Shown: positions 18,954 to 27,922, numbered from the stretch's first letter. The stretch: 64,000 bases of DNA from an uncultured Lewinella sp. (GCA_937873655.1 CALMYQ010000195.1:17302-81301); one strand, 5' to 3'. Translations and numbers: made by a program. Notes: generated from the letters alone by a model not told the origin.

Positions 18954-19035
18954 AAAAACTTACGCCAAGACGCCAAGAAAGAACCAAGCCAATCCTTTGC
19001 TTTTTTGCGAGAAAAAAGAACTCACGCCAAGGCGC
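18954..19035. repeat. Two diverged copies of an ACGCCAAG repeat
   Basis: AAAAACTTACGCCAAGACGC and AAAGAACTCACGCCAAGGCGC lie ~60 bp apart in direct orientation, the first followed by a further partial CGCCAAGAAAGAACC. Low-complexity CGCCAAGGCGC-type sequences recur between genes of many environmental bacteria; whether this is a mobile remnant cannot be told from one locus. Confidence 0.5.
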
Positions 19036-19136
19036 GCGCGGCGAATGAGCATAGTAGGGGCTCTGTGAGTGAGGCGCAATGCCGGTAGCGGCAACAAGAC
19101 GCCGCCTAAAATGTGGAAGTTGTTATTGGCTGGTTC

Positions 19137-20237
19137 CTAAACATTAAACCGGAAATGCATCACATCGCCGTCGCCCACTACGTATTCCTTGCCTTCGATC
19201 CCCATTTTACCGGCTTCTTTTACAGCGGCTTCTGAACCGTACTTGATATAGTCTTCGTATTTGATCACCTCCGCCCGGATGAATCCCCGTTCGAAATCGG
19301 TATGGATGACGCCTGCGGCCTGCGGCGCTTTGGTTCCCCGGACAATCGTCCAGGCGCGCGCTTCCTTTTCGCCTGCCGTAAAATAGGTGATCAGGTTCAG
19401 CAGGTGGTAACAGGCCCGGATCACCTTGTTGACGCCGGGTTCGTCCAATCCCATATCAGTCAGGAATTCCATCCGCTCTTCCTTGCTTTCCAGCTCAGCG
19501 ATCTCCGCTTCAATGCCCGCACTGATCAGGATGATCTCGGCATTTTCATCGGCAACGGCTTGTTTGAAGCGCTCCGTATGGGCATTACCCGTTTGTACGG
19601 CGCCTTCATCGACGTTGCAGACATAGAGGATGGGTTTGGCGGTTAACAGCCAAAGGTCCTGGAACAACTCCCTTTCTTCCTCATTTTCAACGTGGAAGCT
19701 GCGGGCCGATTTGCCGCTTTCCATATGTTTCATCAGCCTTTCGGCGAATTCTACGGCGCGGATGGCTTCCTTTTCGGCGCTTTTGGCGTTCTTTTTCAGG
19801 CGATCCAGCCGTTTTTCAAGGGTTTCGATGTCTTTGAACAGAAGTTCCATGTCGATGATCTCCTTGTCGCGGACTGGGTCCACACTGCCGTCTACGTGGA
19901 TAACGTTATCGTCTTCAAAACAGCGCACAACGTGGACAATGGCGTTGACTTCCCGGATATTGGCCAGGAACTGATTGCCGAGCCCCTCGCCTTTACTGGC
20001 GCCTTTGATGAGGCCGGCGATATCCAGGATTTCAATGGTGGTAGGAATGACCTTCAGCGGGTTGACCAGGGAGGCGATCTTGTCCAGCCGTGGGTCGGGT
20101 ACCGTGATGACGCCCAGGTTGGGGTCTTTGGTAGCGAAAGGATAATTGGCAGCCAATGCTTTGGCAGAGGTCAGCGCGTTGAACAAGGTGGATTTTCCGA
20201 CGTTGGGTAAACCAACAATACCGCATTGTAGTCCCAT
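19137..20237 (-). CDS. ychF: Redox-regulated ATPase YchF (Obg-related)
   Basis: 366 aa, the normal length. Motifs: P-loop GLPNVGKSTLFNAL (residues 8-21), G3-like DIAGLIKGASKGEGLGNQFL, and the altered G4 motif NVDE, which gives the family its preference for ATP over GTP. A coiled-coil insert (KDIETLEKRLDRLKKNAKSAEKE) and a C-terminal TGS domain (TKAPQAAGVIHTDFERGFIRAEVI ... VGDGDVMHFRFNV) complete the architecture. YchF binds ribosomes and modulates stress responses. It is divergent from acpH. A minus-strand -7 box (TATCTTTG) lies 45 nt upstream. Confidence 0.97.
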   Translation of the reverse strand: MGLQCGIVGLPNVGKSTLFNALTSAKALAANYPFATKDPNLGVITVPDPRLDKIASLVNPLKVIPTTIEILDIAGLIKGASKGEGLGNQFLANIREVNAIVHVVRCFEDDNVIHVDGSVDPVRDKEIIDMELLFKDIETLEKRLDRLKKNAKSAEKEAIRAVEFAERLMKHMESGKSARSFHVENEEERELFQDLWLLTAKPILYVCNVDEGAVQTGNAHTERFKQAVADENAEIILISAGIEAEIAELESKEERMEFLTDMGLDEPGVNKVIRACYHLLNLITYFTAGEKEARAWTIVRGTKAPQAAGVIHTDFERGFIRAEVIKYEDYIKYGSEAAVKEAGKMGIEGKEYVVGDGDVMHFRFNV

Positions 20238-20281
20238 GGATTATGCTATTCCCGCGTTTTATACGTTTTAAAAAAGCGCCG

Positions 20282-20289
20282 CAAAGATA
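20282..20289 (-). promoter_or_regulatory. -7 box upstream of ychF
   Basis: Plus-strand CAAAGATA is TATCTTTG on the minus strand, an exact TAnnTTTG match 45 nt before the ychF start. No TTG at the ideal -33 spacing is evident. Confidence 0.5.
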
Positions 20290-20338
20290 GCAACCTGGCG
20301 GATATTTTTTATATTACACAAAAATGCATCGGTATTAA

Positions 20339-20920
20339 ATGAATTTTCTGGCCCACTTCTTTCTCTCCTGCGACCAGCCCGACCTCGCCGTAGGTAATTT
20401 CCTGACCGACCTGCTCCGAAGCAAGGAGGTCAGGCAGTTGCCCGATGAGGTTCAGAAAGGGGTGAAACTCCACCGCCAGATCGATACCTACACGGACAAT
20501 CACCCGATTGTCAGGCAGGCTATTCACCGGCTGTACCCTCATCACCACAAATATGCGCCGGTCATCGTCGATATCTGGTACGACTATGTACTGGCCAACA
20601 ACTGGTCGACCTACAGCAACCAACACCTGCAGGGCTTCGCCGATGATATGTACAAAAACGTCCTGGATGCTTTTGAGATCATCCCCGACCGGGTACGCAG
20701 GCAGGTAACCGGAATGATTGAAGACAACTGGCTGACCAAATACGCCCATATTGAAGGCATAAGGGATACCTTTGACCGGATGAGCCGTTATGTGACCAAA
20801 CCCGAATGGCTGGCGGGCGCCGCCGACCATTTGCTGGAGGAGCTCCCGGCGTTGGAGGAGGAGTTCAGGGTGTTTTTTCCCGAGCTCAGCAGTTATGTGG
20901 CCGACCAATGTTCTTGCTGA
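20339..20920 (+). CDS. Acyl carrier protein phosphodiesterase family protein
   Basis: 193 aa. N terminus MNFLAHFFLSCDQPDLAVGNFLTD matches the start of AcpH, which hydrolyses the phosphopantetheine arm from acyl carrier protein. KLHRQIDTYTDNHPIV supplies the conserved His and Asp residues, and WYDYVLANNWSTYS is also family-like. It is an HD-like, metal-dependent all-helical fold in known members. It ends 2 bp from the convergent porT stop. The other ACP-related gene here (47952-48194) lacks the serine that this enzyme would act on. Confidence 0.88.
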   Translation: MNFLAHFFLSCDQPDLAVGNFLTDLLRSKEVRQLPDEVQKGVKLHRQIDTYTDNHPIVRQAIHRLYPHHHKYAPVIVDIWYDYVLANNWSTYSNQHLQGFADDMYKNVLDAFEIIPDRVRRQVTGMIEDNWLTKYAHIEGIRDTFDRMSRYVTKPEWLAGAADHLLEELPALEEEFRVFFPELSSYVADQCSC

Positions 20921-20922
20921 GG

Positions 20923-21648
20923 TTACCCCTCGAAATGAAAGGAGATCGTGAATGCCCGGGACAGGATCTTTTCCAAAACGGTTGATTCTTCCAGATTCGG
21001 GTTGAAGATCAGGGTATTGCCGATCCCCTGGGAGACCTTGAATTCCGGTGAAAAGATGAAATACGGGAAAAAGAATTGGATGCCCGCGCCGTATTCAACG
21101 GCAAAATCGTGGGGTGATATCTTCACCAGGGTCTCGGCCTGTCTGGCCCGGGAATCGCTCGCCACATCGAAGCTGTATTTCACGCCGGCAATCACGAACA
21201 ATCGCTTGTCGTGATAAGGCGCCGATTTGTACCGGAAATGGAAAGGCATTTCCAGCAGAACGCTGGATACTTTTCGCTGACTTAGCGGCGTCGATCTGGA
21301 GTTTTTGCTGTATTCCAGGTTCCTTTCCGCAAAAGAAAGCGTGGGCAGGAACCGGAAGTCAAAATAATCGCCGATCTTCAGGTTGGTCACGATGCCCAGG
21401 TTGAACCCCGGGCCGCGCAGCGATTCGATAGCGTTGATGCTGTCGCTGTAAATGAAATCCTTTGACCTGAAAGGCCTGAAATTGGCGCTGTTCAATCCCA
21501 GCGTAATGCCGAAATAATGGGACTTGCTGTCAAAATCGTAGAAATTGTAATTGCCTTCACTTCTTTTTTGAGCCGACAGGGTAATGGCCGTGCCGATGAA
21601 AAAAAAGAAGGTAAAGAGCGCTATTTTTCTGCCAGGTAAATGGTGCAT
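20923..21648 (-). CDS. porT: PorT family T9SS protein
   Basis: 241 aa. Signal peptide (KIALFTFFFFIGTAITLSAQ), then an eight-strand-like outer-membrane beta-barrel. Family features: FDSKSHYFGITLGLNSANF, GPGFNLGIVTNLKIGDYFDFRFLPTLSFAERNL, LEMPFHFRYKS, and a final aromatic strand (AFTISFHFEG). PorT is required for type IX secretion and gliding in characterised Bacteroidota. Its start lies 28 nt inside the 3' end of ubiE; ubiE-porT adjacency recurs in the phylum and supports the assignment. Several proteins in this window carry the sorting domain of the system it serves. Confidence 0.85.
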   Translation of the reverse strand: MHHLPGRKIALFTFFFFIGTAITLSAQKRSEGNYNFYDFDSKSHYFGITLGLNSANFRPFRSKDFIYSDSINAIESLRGPGFNLGIVTNLKIGDYFDFRFLPTLSFAERNLEYSKNSRSTPLSQRKVSSVLLEMPFHFRYKSAPYHDKRLFVIAGVKYSFDVASDSRARQAETLVKISPHDFAVEYGAGIQFFFPYFIFSPEFKVSQGIGNTLIFNPNLEESTVLEKILSRAFTISFHFEG

Positions 21649-22346
21649 ATGCCAAATGTTAACGGGATGTTTTCCAGAGTTTTGTAACCGTTGTTTTTCA
21701 GAATCCTGATAAAATCTTCGCCGTCCGGGAAAGCTTGTACCGATTCGTAAAGGTAACTGTAAGCCCTCGGGTCTTTGCTGGTCAGCCTGCCGATAAGCGG
21801 CAAAACGTACCTGAAATAGGCGTTGTACATTTGTTTGAAAGGGAAGGATACCGGCTTTGAAAACTCCAGAACGGCCAGTTTGCCGCCCTTTTTCAAAACC
21901 CTGTTCATTTCTTTCAATCCAAGGTCCAGATCTTCAAAATTTCTGACACCAAAAGCAACGGTTATTGCATCAAATGTATTGTCCGGGAAGGGTAAATTCT
22001 CAGAATCTCCGGCCTGCAGGCAGATCTGTTCGGTCAACCCTTTTTTCGCCACCTTTTTACGGCCTATTTCCAGCATTTCCTCGGAAATATCAGCTCCGGT
22101 GATCAAACTGTCGGGTAATTGCCTGTGGATTTCCAGGGCGACATCCCCGGTGCCGGTCGCAACATCCAGGACTTGACCGGGTTTTGGGGCGGAAATTTTG
22201 CGGACAAGTTTCCTGCGCCAGCGGGTATCGATCCCCAAAGATAAAACCCTGTTGAGGAAATCATAATACGGCGCGATACGGTCGAACATGCTGGATACCT
22301 GCTGCTTTTTGCCCTTGTCCTGGCTGTAAGGTTTTACCTGGTCCAT
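21621..22346 (-). CDS. ubiE: Demethylmenaquinone methyltransferase
   Basis: 241 aa, the usual length for UbiE/MenG. It transfers a methyl group from S-adenosylmethionine to demethylmenaquinone in the last step of menaquinone synthesis, the main quinone of Bacteroidota. Motifs: VSSMFDRIAPYYDFLNRVLSLGID at the N terminus, SAM motif I VLDVATGTGDVALEI, ITGADISEEMLEIGRKK, DAITVAFGVRNFEDLDLGLKEM and VLEFSKP. Its 3' end overlaps the porT start by 28 nt. A -7 box lies 16 nt before the ATG, implying a very short leader. Confidence 0.95.
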   Translation of the reverse strand: MDQVKPYSQDKGKKQQVSSMFDRIAPYYDFLNRVLSLGIDTRWRRKLVRKISAPKPGQVLDVATGTGDVALEIHRQLPDSLITGADISEEMLEIGRKKVAKKGLTEQICLQAGDSENLPFPDNTFDAITVAFGVRNFEDLDLGLKEMNRVLKKGGKLAVLEFSKPVSFPFKQMYNAYFRYVLPLIGRLTSKDPRAYSYLYESVQAFPDGEDFIRILKNNGYKTLENIPLTFGICTIYLAEK

Positions 22347-22361
22347 TCGTCAGATTTTGTG

Positions 22362-22369
22362 CAAAATTA
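22362..22369 (-). promoter_or_regulatory. -7 box of the ubiE-porT operon
   Basis: Plus-strand CAAAATTA reads TAATTTTG on the minus strand, an exact TAnnTTTG match. It ends 15 nt before the ubiE ATG, so the transcript leader would be about 10 nt. Confidence 0.55.
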
Positions 22370-22407
22370 GTCAAGTAACCCATAACGGTAAAATGCCTTT
22401 AAATGTT

Positions 22408-22415
22408 TATCTTTG
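22408..22415 (+). promoter_or_regulatory. -7 box upstream of gyrA
   Basis: TATCTTTG, an exact -7 match, 69 nt before the gyrA ATG. It lies ~40 bp from the divergent ubiE promoter. No -33 TTG is seen at standard spacing. Confidence 0.55.
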
Positions 22416-22484
22416 CAGGTCATTTTAAAAACGCCGAAAACCCGAATAATCAGAAACACGATTTTTTAAGTATAAACTTTATAA

Positions 22485-25043
22485 ATGCCTTCTAGTCAAA
22501 GAATTATCCCGGTAAACATCGAAGATCAGATGAAGACGGCCTACATCGATTATTCGATGTCGGTAATCGTCGCCCGAGCTTTGCCGGATGTCCGGGACGG
22601 ATTGAAGCCTGTACACCGCCGCGTGCTCTACGGTATGTCCGAATTGGGCGTGTCGTTTGGGAAAGCGCATAAAAAATCAGCGCGTATTGTAGGTGAAGTA
22701 TTGGGTAAATACCACCCGCACGGCGACGCCTCGGTGTACGACACCATGGTCCGGATGGCGCAGAACTGGTCGCTTCGCTATCCGCTGGTGGACGGGCAAG
22801 GGAACTTTGGGAGTATGGACGGCGACAGCCCTGCCGCCATGCGTTATACTGAAGCCCGGTTGGCCAAGATTGCCGACGAAATGCTGGCGGATATCAATAA
22901 AGATACGGTTGATTTTGCCCTCAACTTCGATGATTCGCTGGAGGAGCCCGTCGTATTGCCGGCTAAACTCCCGAATCTGCTGGTCAACGGCGCTACCGGA
23001 ATTGCCGTGGGCATGGCCACCAATATGCTGCCCCATAACCTCTCGGAGGTTGTCGACGGCATTATTGCCACCGTCGATAGCCCGGACATTACCATCCAGG
23101 AACTGATGACGTTTATCAAAGCGCCTGATTTTCCGACCGGCGGGATCATTTTCGGTACCCGCGGTGTTCAGGATGCTTTCGAAACCGGCCGGGGCAGGAT
23201 CGTGGTCAGGGGCAAAGCCGAAATTGAAACGGAAGACAACGGCCGCGAAACCATTATTGTCACCGAAATTCCCTTCCAGGTGAATAAGGCCACCCTGGTT
23301 TCCAAAATTGCAGACCTGGTCAATGAAAAGAAGATCGAAGGCATCTCCGATGTCAGGGATGAATCAGACCGGGAAGGCCTGCGCATCGTCGTAGAAGTCC
23401 GGCGGGACGCTATGGCCAGCGTGGTCCTGAGCCAGCTTTACAAGTATACCCAACTCCAGTCTTCTTACGGGGTGAACAACGTGGCGCTGGTCAACGGCCG
23501 GCCCCGGATTCTCAACCTGAAGCAGATCATTGAGGAATTCATCAAATTCCGTATTGAGGTCATTATCCGGCGCACCCGCTTTGACCTCAATAAGGCCCTC
23601 AGCAGGGCGCATATCCTGGTCGGTTTGCTGATCGCTCTGGATTATCTGGATCAGGTTATCGATCTGATCCGGGCCTCCAAAGCCGTGGAGGATGCCAGAC
23701 TAGGCCTTATGCGCGGAGATTTTATCGAGGACAAGGAGGCTTTCTGGAAAAAATTCGGCACCCTGATCGAAAATGCGCAAACGGACGAATTAAGGGTGGA
23801 AGAAGGTAACGTCCTTTCCGAAGAACAAGCCAAGGCCATTCTCGATATGCGGCTCCAGAAACTTACCGGGTTGGAGCGCGACAAGATCCGGGATGAATAC
23901 GAGGAGATCCTGAAAAAAATCGCAGAACTGCGCGCTATTCTGGAAAGTGAACAGCTCCAGCGCGAGATCGTCAAGGATGAACTGCGGGAAATCAAGGAAA
24001 AATACGGCGACGCCCGCCGGACTGAAATTACCATCGACGACGGCGAGATCTCCATCGAGGACCTGATTGAGGACGAGGACGTAGTCGTCACCATTTCGCA
24101 CCTCGGTTACATCAAGCGGACGCCTACCACTGAATACCGGACCCAGAGCCGGGGCGGACGCGGGTCTCAGGGCAGCCGGACCAGAGATGCCGATTTTATA
24201 GAACACATGTTTGTGGCCAGCAACCACAATTACCTGTTGCTGTTTACCGAACAGGGCAAATGCCATTGGTTGCGGGTATACGAGATCCCGGAGGCCGGAA
24301 AGACCTCCAGCGGACGCGTGATCCAGAATATCCTGAATATTCCGAAGGACGATAAGGTCCGGGCCTATATCATCATAAAGGACCTAACGGATAAGGATTT
24401 TGTCGAAAACCACTATATTCTCTTCTGCACCAGCCAGGGCGTGATCAAAAAGACGGCTGTTGAAGCTTATTCCAGGCCGAGGGCAGGCGGAATCAACGCC
24501 ATTACCATCAATGAAGACGATCAGTTGCTGGAGGCCAGGCTGACCAACGGGCAGAACGAGGTGTTCATCTCCTCAACCACCGGCAATGCCATCCGCTTCA
24601 ATGAAAGGACGGTCCGGCCGATGGGCCGTACGGCTGCCGGCGTTCGCGGCATCAGCCTCAACGGCAAAAACGATGCAGTGGTCGGGATGGTTTGCATCGA
24701 CCCGGATGACAAGGAAACCACCATTCTCGTAGTTTCGGAAAAGGGAATGGGCAAGCGATCGGACTTTGATGATTACCGATTGACCAACCGTGGCGGAAAA
24801 GGAGTCCGGACCATGATGGTTACCGCCAAAACCGGGCTTGTCGTTGCCATTAAAGCCGTAACCGAAGAGGATGATCTGATGATCACCAACCGGTCCGGAG
24901 TCATTATCCGGATGCCGGTGAAAGACCTTCGGGTTATGGGCCGCGCCACACAGGGCGTCCGGCTGATCCGCCTGGATGAGGACGATAAGATTGCGGATGT
25001 AGCTGTAATCAAACGGGAAAATGGCGAGGACGAAGAGGAATAA
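22485..25043 (+). CDS. gyrA: DNA gyrase subunit A
   Basis: 852 aa, full length. GyrA is the breakage-reunion subunit that with GyrB introduces negative supercoils. N-terminal domain: IPVNIEDQMKTAYIDYSMSVIV, ALPDVRDGLKPVHRRVLYGM, KSARIVGEVLGKYHPHGDASVYDTMV and DSPAAMRYTEARL with the active-site Tyr. GAT-GIAVGMATNMLPHN is also typical. The C-terminal beta-pinwheel carries repeated blades and a GyrA box (QSRGGRGSQG). The quinolone-determining region reads GDASVYDTM, so Ser follows Ala and Asp-x-x lies four residues on; no classical resistance change is evident. The tail is acidic. Confidence 0.98.
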   Translation: MPSSQRIIPVNIEDQMKTAYIDYSMSVIVARALPDVRDGLKPVHRRVLYGMSELGVSFGKAHKKSARIVGEVLGKYHPHGDASVYDTMVRMAQNWSLRYPLVDGQGNFGSMDGDSPAAMRYTEARLAKIADEMLADINKDTVDFALNFDDSLEEPVVLPAKLPNLLVNGATGIAVGMATNMLPHNLSEVVDGIIATVDSPDITIQELMTFIKAPDFPTGGIIFGTRGVQDAFETGRGRIVVRGKAEIETEDNGRETIIVTEIPFQVNKATLVSKIADLVNEKKIEGISDVRDESDREGLRIVVEVRRDAMASVVLSQLYKYTQLQSSYGVNNVALVNGRPRILNLKQIIEEFIKFRIEVIIRRTRFDLNKALSRAHILVGLLIALDYLDQVIDLIRASKAVEDARLGLMRGDFIEDKEAFWKKFGTLIENAQTDELRVEEGNVLSEEQAKAILDMRLQKLTGLERDKIRDEYEEILKKIAELRAILESEQLQREIVKDELREIKEKYGDARRTEITIDDGEISIEDLIEDEDVVVTISHLGYIKRTPTTEYRTQSRGGRGSQGSRTRDADFIEHMFVASNHNYLLLFTEQGKCHWLRVYEIPEAGKTSSGRVIQNILNIPKDDKVRAYIIIKDLTDKDFVENHYILFCTSQGVIKKTAVEAYSRPRAGGINAITINEDDQLLEARLTNGQNEVFISSTTGNAIRFNERTVRPMGRTAAGVRGISLNGKNDAVVGMVCIDPDDKETTILVVSEKGMGKRSDFDDYRLTNRGGKGVRTMMVTAKTGLVVAIKAVTEEDDLMITNRSGVIIRMPVKDLRVMGRATQGVRLIRLDEDDKIADVAVIKRENGEDEEE

Positions 25044-25089
25044 TTAACAGATTTTAACATTTGCCGACCAACTTTTAACGTTTTTGTGA

Positions 25090-25097
25090 TACCTTTG
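25090..25097 (+). promoter_or_regulatory. -7 box upstream of the TPR protein gene
   Basis: TACCTTTG, an exact TAnnTTTG match, 56 nt before the ATG at 25154. The nearest upstream TTG (25061-25063) is 26 nt away, longer than usual. Confidence 0.45.
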
Positions 25098-25153
25098 ATA
25101 ACAGACAAAACGTCAAAAGAAAGGTTTTAACTCACTTAAATCTTACTTTGAAA

Positions 25154-26482
25154 ATGAGAAAATTAGTTGCATCATCTCTTTTTATTTTACTTGTTCTGTC
25201 AGCTTCATTCGCTCAGGACGGTAAAAAAGCTTTGAATACAGCCAGTCGGGCACTGACGGCTTTTAATATCGACCCTACCTCAAACAAGCCGAAACTTAAA
25301 GAAGCCGTTGATGCCATCCGCGAGGCTCAAAATTCAAGCGATGTCAATTCAACCGTTAAATTCTGGGAAACCAAAGGAGAGATCCTCAATGAAGTCGCTA
25401 CCCAAATAATGACCGTGCGCCAATTGGGCCTCGGCAGCATGGACGAACTGCCCGTTGTCGATAATCCCGCCTTCGAAGCTTTTGAAGCTTACAACAAGGC
25501 TTTTTCAATGGCAGAGAAGAAGTTTGAGAAAAAAGACGCCCTTAAAGGCCTCCAAAACCTTCAAACGATCTTGTACAGCCTGGGTATCTATGACTACGAG
25601 GATGAAAAATACGAAAAGGCCTTCCAATCCTTCAACGCGGTAATTGAAACCCATGACCTGCTGAAAGCCAACGGCGAAGCCAGCTCCCTGGACGACCCTA
25701 CCGCTTTCCAGGATCAACTGTTCGTGACCGGCCTCGCAGCCCTCAACGCAGGCTATAAGGATAAGGCCCTCCCGATTTTTGAAAAACTCTATCAAACCGG
25801 CGAAGCCAAAGCGGCAGTCTATGAAGCGCTGTATACCCTGAAATCCGAAACAGACCGGGAAGCCGCTTATAAATACCTCGATGAAGGCCGCAAGAAATAT
25901 CCGGATGAAGTTTCGCTGCTTTTCGCGGAGATCAACCACTTCCTGGCCCTCAACCAACTGGACAATCTGATCGGCAAACTCAAGACCGCTATCGAAAAAG
26001 AACCGGATAATATTTCCCTGTATACGACCTTGGGGAATGTCTACGACAACCTCTATCAGAAAGAGTCGGAAGGCGGCAATGCAGCCAAAGCCACAGAGTA
26101 CTTCAACAACGCCTTGGATTACTTCAAGCAAGCCCTCGAAAAAGACCCGAAAGGCTTTGACGCCAACTACAGCATGGGCGCGCTTTATTACAACAAAGCC
26201 GCTGCCATGACCCAGGAACTGCAAAAACTGGACGGGGACTATACCAAGGAAGGTATCCGCAAATATGAGGAAAAGAAAAAGGAAATTTTCCAGGAATTCG
26301 ACAAGGCCATGCCCTACTTCAAAAAAGCGGAGAGCCTCGACCCGAATGACGCCAATACCCTGATCGCCCTCAAGGAGATCTTCGCCCGCAAGGACGATCT
26401 GGCTACTTCGAATGAAATCAAAAAACGCCTGGATGTCGTCCAGGCCGGTGGAAAGAATGATTCCTCCTTCTTTAAGGAATAA
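25154..26482 (+). CDS. Exported tetratricopeptide-repeat protein
   Basis: About 442 aa. The ATG at 25154 is preferred to a TTG two codons upstream. Signal peptide RKLVASSLFILLVLSASFAQ. The rest is a run of TPR-like helical hairpins: EKYEKAFQSFNAVIETHDLL, KDKALPIFEKLYQTGEAKAAVYEAL, NISLYTTLGNVYDNLYQK and GFDANYSMGALYYNKAAA. Probably periplasmic. The exact partner is unknown; similar exported TPR proteins occur widely in the phylum. It stands alone between gyrA and a terminator. Confidence 0.85.
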   Translation: MRKLVASSLFILLVLSASFAQDGKKALNTASRALTAFNIDPTSNKPKLKEAVDAIREAQNSSDVNSTVKFWETKGEILNEVATQIMTVRQLGLGSMDELPVVDNPAFEAFEAYNKAFSMAEKKFEKKDALKGLQNLQTILYSLGIYDYEDEKYEKAFQSFNAVIETHDLLKANGEASSLDDPTAFQDQLFVTGLAALNAGYKDKALPIFEKLYQTGEAKAAVYEALYTLKSETDREAAYKYLDEGRKKYPDEVSLLFAEINHFLALNQLDNLIGKLKTAIEKEPDNISLYTTLGNVYDNLYQKESEGGNAAKATEYFNNALDYFKQALEKDPKGFDANYSMGALYYNKAAAMTQELQKLDGDYTKEGIRKYEEKKKEIFQEFDKAMPYFKKAESLDPNDANTLIALKEIFARKDDLATSNEIKKRLDVVQAGGKNDSSFFKE

Positions 26483-26500
26483 TCAACGCTGAACGCCGTA

Positions 26501-26548
26501 AAATACCCCGGGCAACGGTTTTACCATTCGCCCGGGGTATTTTTTTTT
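26501..26548 (+). terminator. Rho-independent terminator after the TPR protein gene
   Basis: 13-bp stem AAATACCCCGGGC / GCCCGGGGTATTT with a 16-nt loop, followed by a run of T. It starts 18 nt after the TPR stop codon. Confidence 0.92.
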
Positions 26549-26628
26549 CGGCGGTCGTTAAATCTCCCGGGTATTTTGGCTTTAGGGCTATGGTTTGTAA
26601 TTTCGCAGCCGCTAAACAAATAGAACCA

Positions 26629-27528
26629 ATGCAAAAAGTAACTGTCATAGGTGCGGGTACCATGGGCAACGGCATCGCCCACGTATTTGCCATGAACGGG
26701 TTTGACGTGTCGCTCGCAGATATTTCAGCTGAAGCGCTGGAGAAGGCACTGAAAACGATTGACCGCAACCTGGAGCGAATGGTGGCCAAAGAACTGATCA
26801 CGGCTGAGGCCAAAGCCGAAACACTCGCCAGGATCGATACCTTCACCCATATCGATACCGCAGTCCGTACGGCAGACCTGGTCGTGGAGGCGGCAACCGA
26901 ACAACTGGATCTGAAATTGTCCATCTTCAAACAGGCGGATAAAGCGGCTCCAGGTCACGCTATCCTGGCGACCAATACGTCCTCCATTTCCATTACCCGG
27001 ATCGCCGGGGTTACCAGCCGGCCGGAAAAAGTGATCGGCATGCACTTCATGAATCCGGTTCCGGTGATGAAATTGGTAGAGGTAATCAATGGTTATGCGA
27101 CCGCCGCTGAAGTGACGGAGCAGATCCTGGCCGTTTCCAGGCGATTGGGCAAGGCGCCCGTAGCTGTCAATGATTATCCCGGATTTGTAGCCAACCGCAT
27201 ATTGATGCCTATGATCAATGAGGCGGTCATTGCGCTTTTTGAAGGAGTGGCCGGCGTGGAAGAAATCGATGAAGTGATGAAGCTGGGGATGGCCCACCCG
27301 ATGGGGCCGCTGCAATTGGCGGATTTTATCGGCCTCGACGTGTGCCTTTCCATCCTAAGGGTGCTGCACGACGGATTCGGTCAGGCCAAATACGCACCTT
27401 GCCCGCTATTGGTCAATATGGTGACGGCCGGAAAACTGGGCGTGAAATCCGGTGAAGGCTTCTACCAATACACCAACAATGGAAAAGACAGGGTAGTGGC
27501 CGCGAACTTCAGTCCCAACCGGTTTTGA
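26629..27528 (+). CDS. 3-hydroxyacyl-CoA (3-hydroxybutyryl-CoA) dehydrogenase
   Basis: 299 aa from the ATG at 26629; an upstream in-frame start at 26590 adds residues before the Rossmann strand and is less likely. NAD-binding motif VTVIGAGTMGNGIAH. Catalytic and family features: DLVVEAATEQLDLKLSIFKQ, ATNTSSISITRIA, VIGMHFMNPVPVMKLVEVI (catalytic His), and GFVANRILMPMINEAV in the C-terminal helical domain. It oxidises 3-hydroxyacyl-CoA to 3-ketoacyl-CoA or the reverse; with etfAB nearby, fatty-acid oxidation is plausible. TAATTTCG (26598-26605) resembles a -7 box. The 3' end overlaps the convergent S4-protein gene by 20 bp. Confidence 0.93.
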   Translation: MQKVTVIGAGTMGNGIAHVFAMNGFDVSLADISAEALEKALKTIDRNLERMVAKELITAEAKAETLARIDTFTHIDTAVRTADLVVEAATEQLDLKLSIFKQADKAAPGHAILATNTSSISITRIAGVTSRPEKVIGMHFMNPVPVMKLVEVINGYATAAEVTEQILAVSRRLGKAPVAVNDYPGFVANRILMPMINEAVIALFEGVAGVEEIDEVMKLGMAHPMGPLQLADFIGLDVCLSILRVLHDGFGQAKYAPCPLLVNMVTAGKLGVKSGEGFYQYTNNGKDRVVAANFSPNRF

Positions 27529-27898
27529 AGCGGTCAATGGTTCTCCGGTCCCTTTTAGTGGGGCGCCCCGCGCCTTTCTCCCGTTGTTCCGGACCGCCTT
27601 TGCCGATGAACCAATCTTTGTATTTGTTCAATTCTTCCTCAGGCGTAAGGTCTTCGTAACAGGTTTGGGCCTGTGGAGCGCCGACCCGGGTTTTGAGCAA
27701 TCCCAGGACCTTGAATTGCAGATCAAATCCATTTTTCCTGACCTGTATCTGTTCTCCGATCTGGATCATATGGGAGGCTTTGACCGCCTGCCCGCCGATC
27801 TTGACTTTTCCCTCTTTGCAGGCGTCGGCGGCCAATGTTCTGGACTTAAAGATCCGGACGGTCCAAAGCCATTTGTCAACCCTTGATTTTTCTGCCAT
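27509..27898 (-). CDS. RNA-binding S4 domain protein (Hsp15-like)
   Basis: 129 aa. N-terminal S4 domain: RVDKWLWTVRIFKSRTLAADAC, KVKIGGQAVKASHMIQIGEQIQV. The C-terminal tail is basic (GRPTKRDRRTIDRFK), as in Hsp15/HslR, which binds 50S subunits carrying nascent chains after abortive translation. Length and layout match HslR homologues, often annotated simply as S4 proteins in Bacteroidota. The tail overlaps the convergent dehydrogenase gene by 20 bp. PPK2 lies just upstream on the same strand with a 24-bp gap. Confidence 0.88.
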   Translation of the reverse strand: MAEKSRVDKWLWTVRIFKSRTLAADACKEGKVKIGGQAVKASHMIQIGEQIQVRKNGFDLQFKVLGLLKTRVGAPQAQTCYEDLTPEEELNKYKDWFIGKGGPEQREKGAGRPTKRDRRTIDRFKTGWD

Positions 27899-27922
27899 AA
27901 AGTAACCGGGAAAAACCCGCTT

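Larger units (their letters stand above)
18674..19136. other. Intergenic region, 463 bp, with hairpins and CGCCAAG repeat remnants
   Basis: No gene is supported. Contents: a hairpin at 18726-18750 (CAGTGC-GGCC / GGTC-G-GCACTG, one G-U pair); a terminator at 18844-18876; two related copies of an ACGCCAAG-containing sequence (about 18954-18975 and 19014-19035); and a small TGCCG-GTAG-CGGCA hairpin at 19080-19093. The second half reads like degenerate dispersed-repeat debris. Confidence 0.55.
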
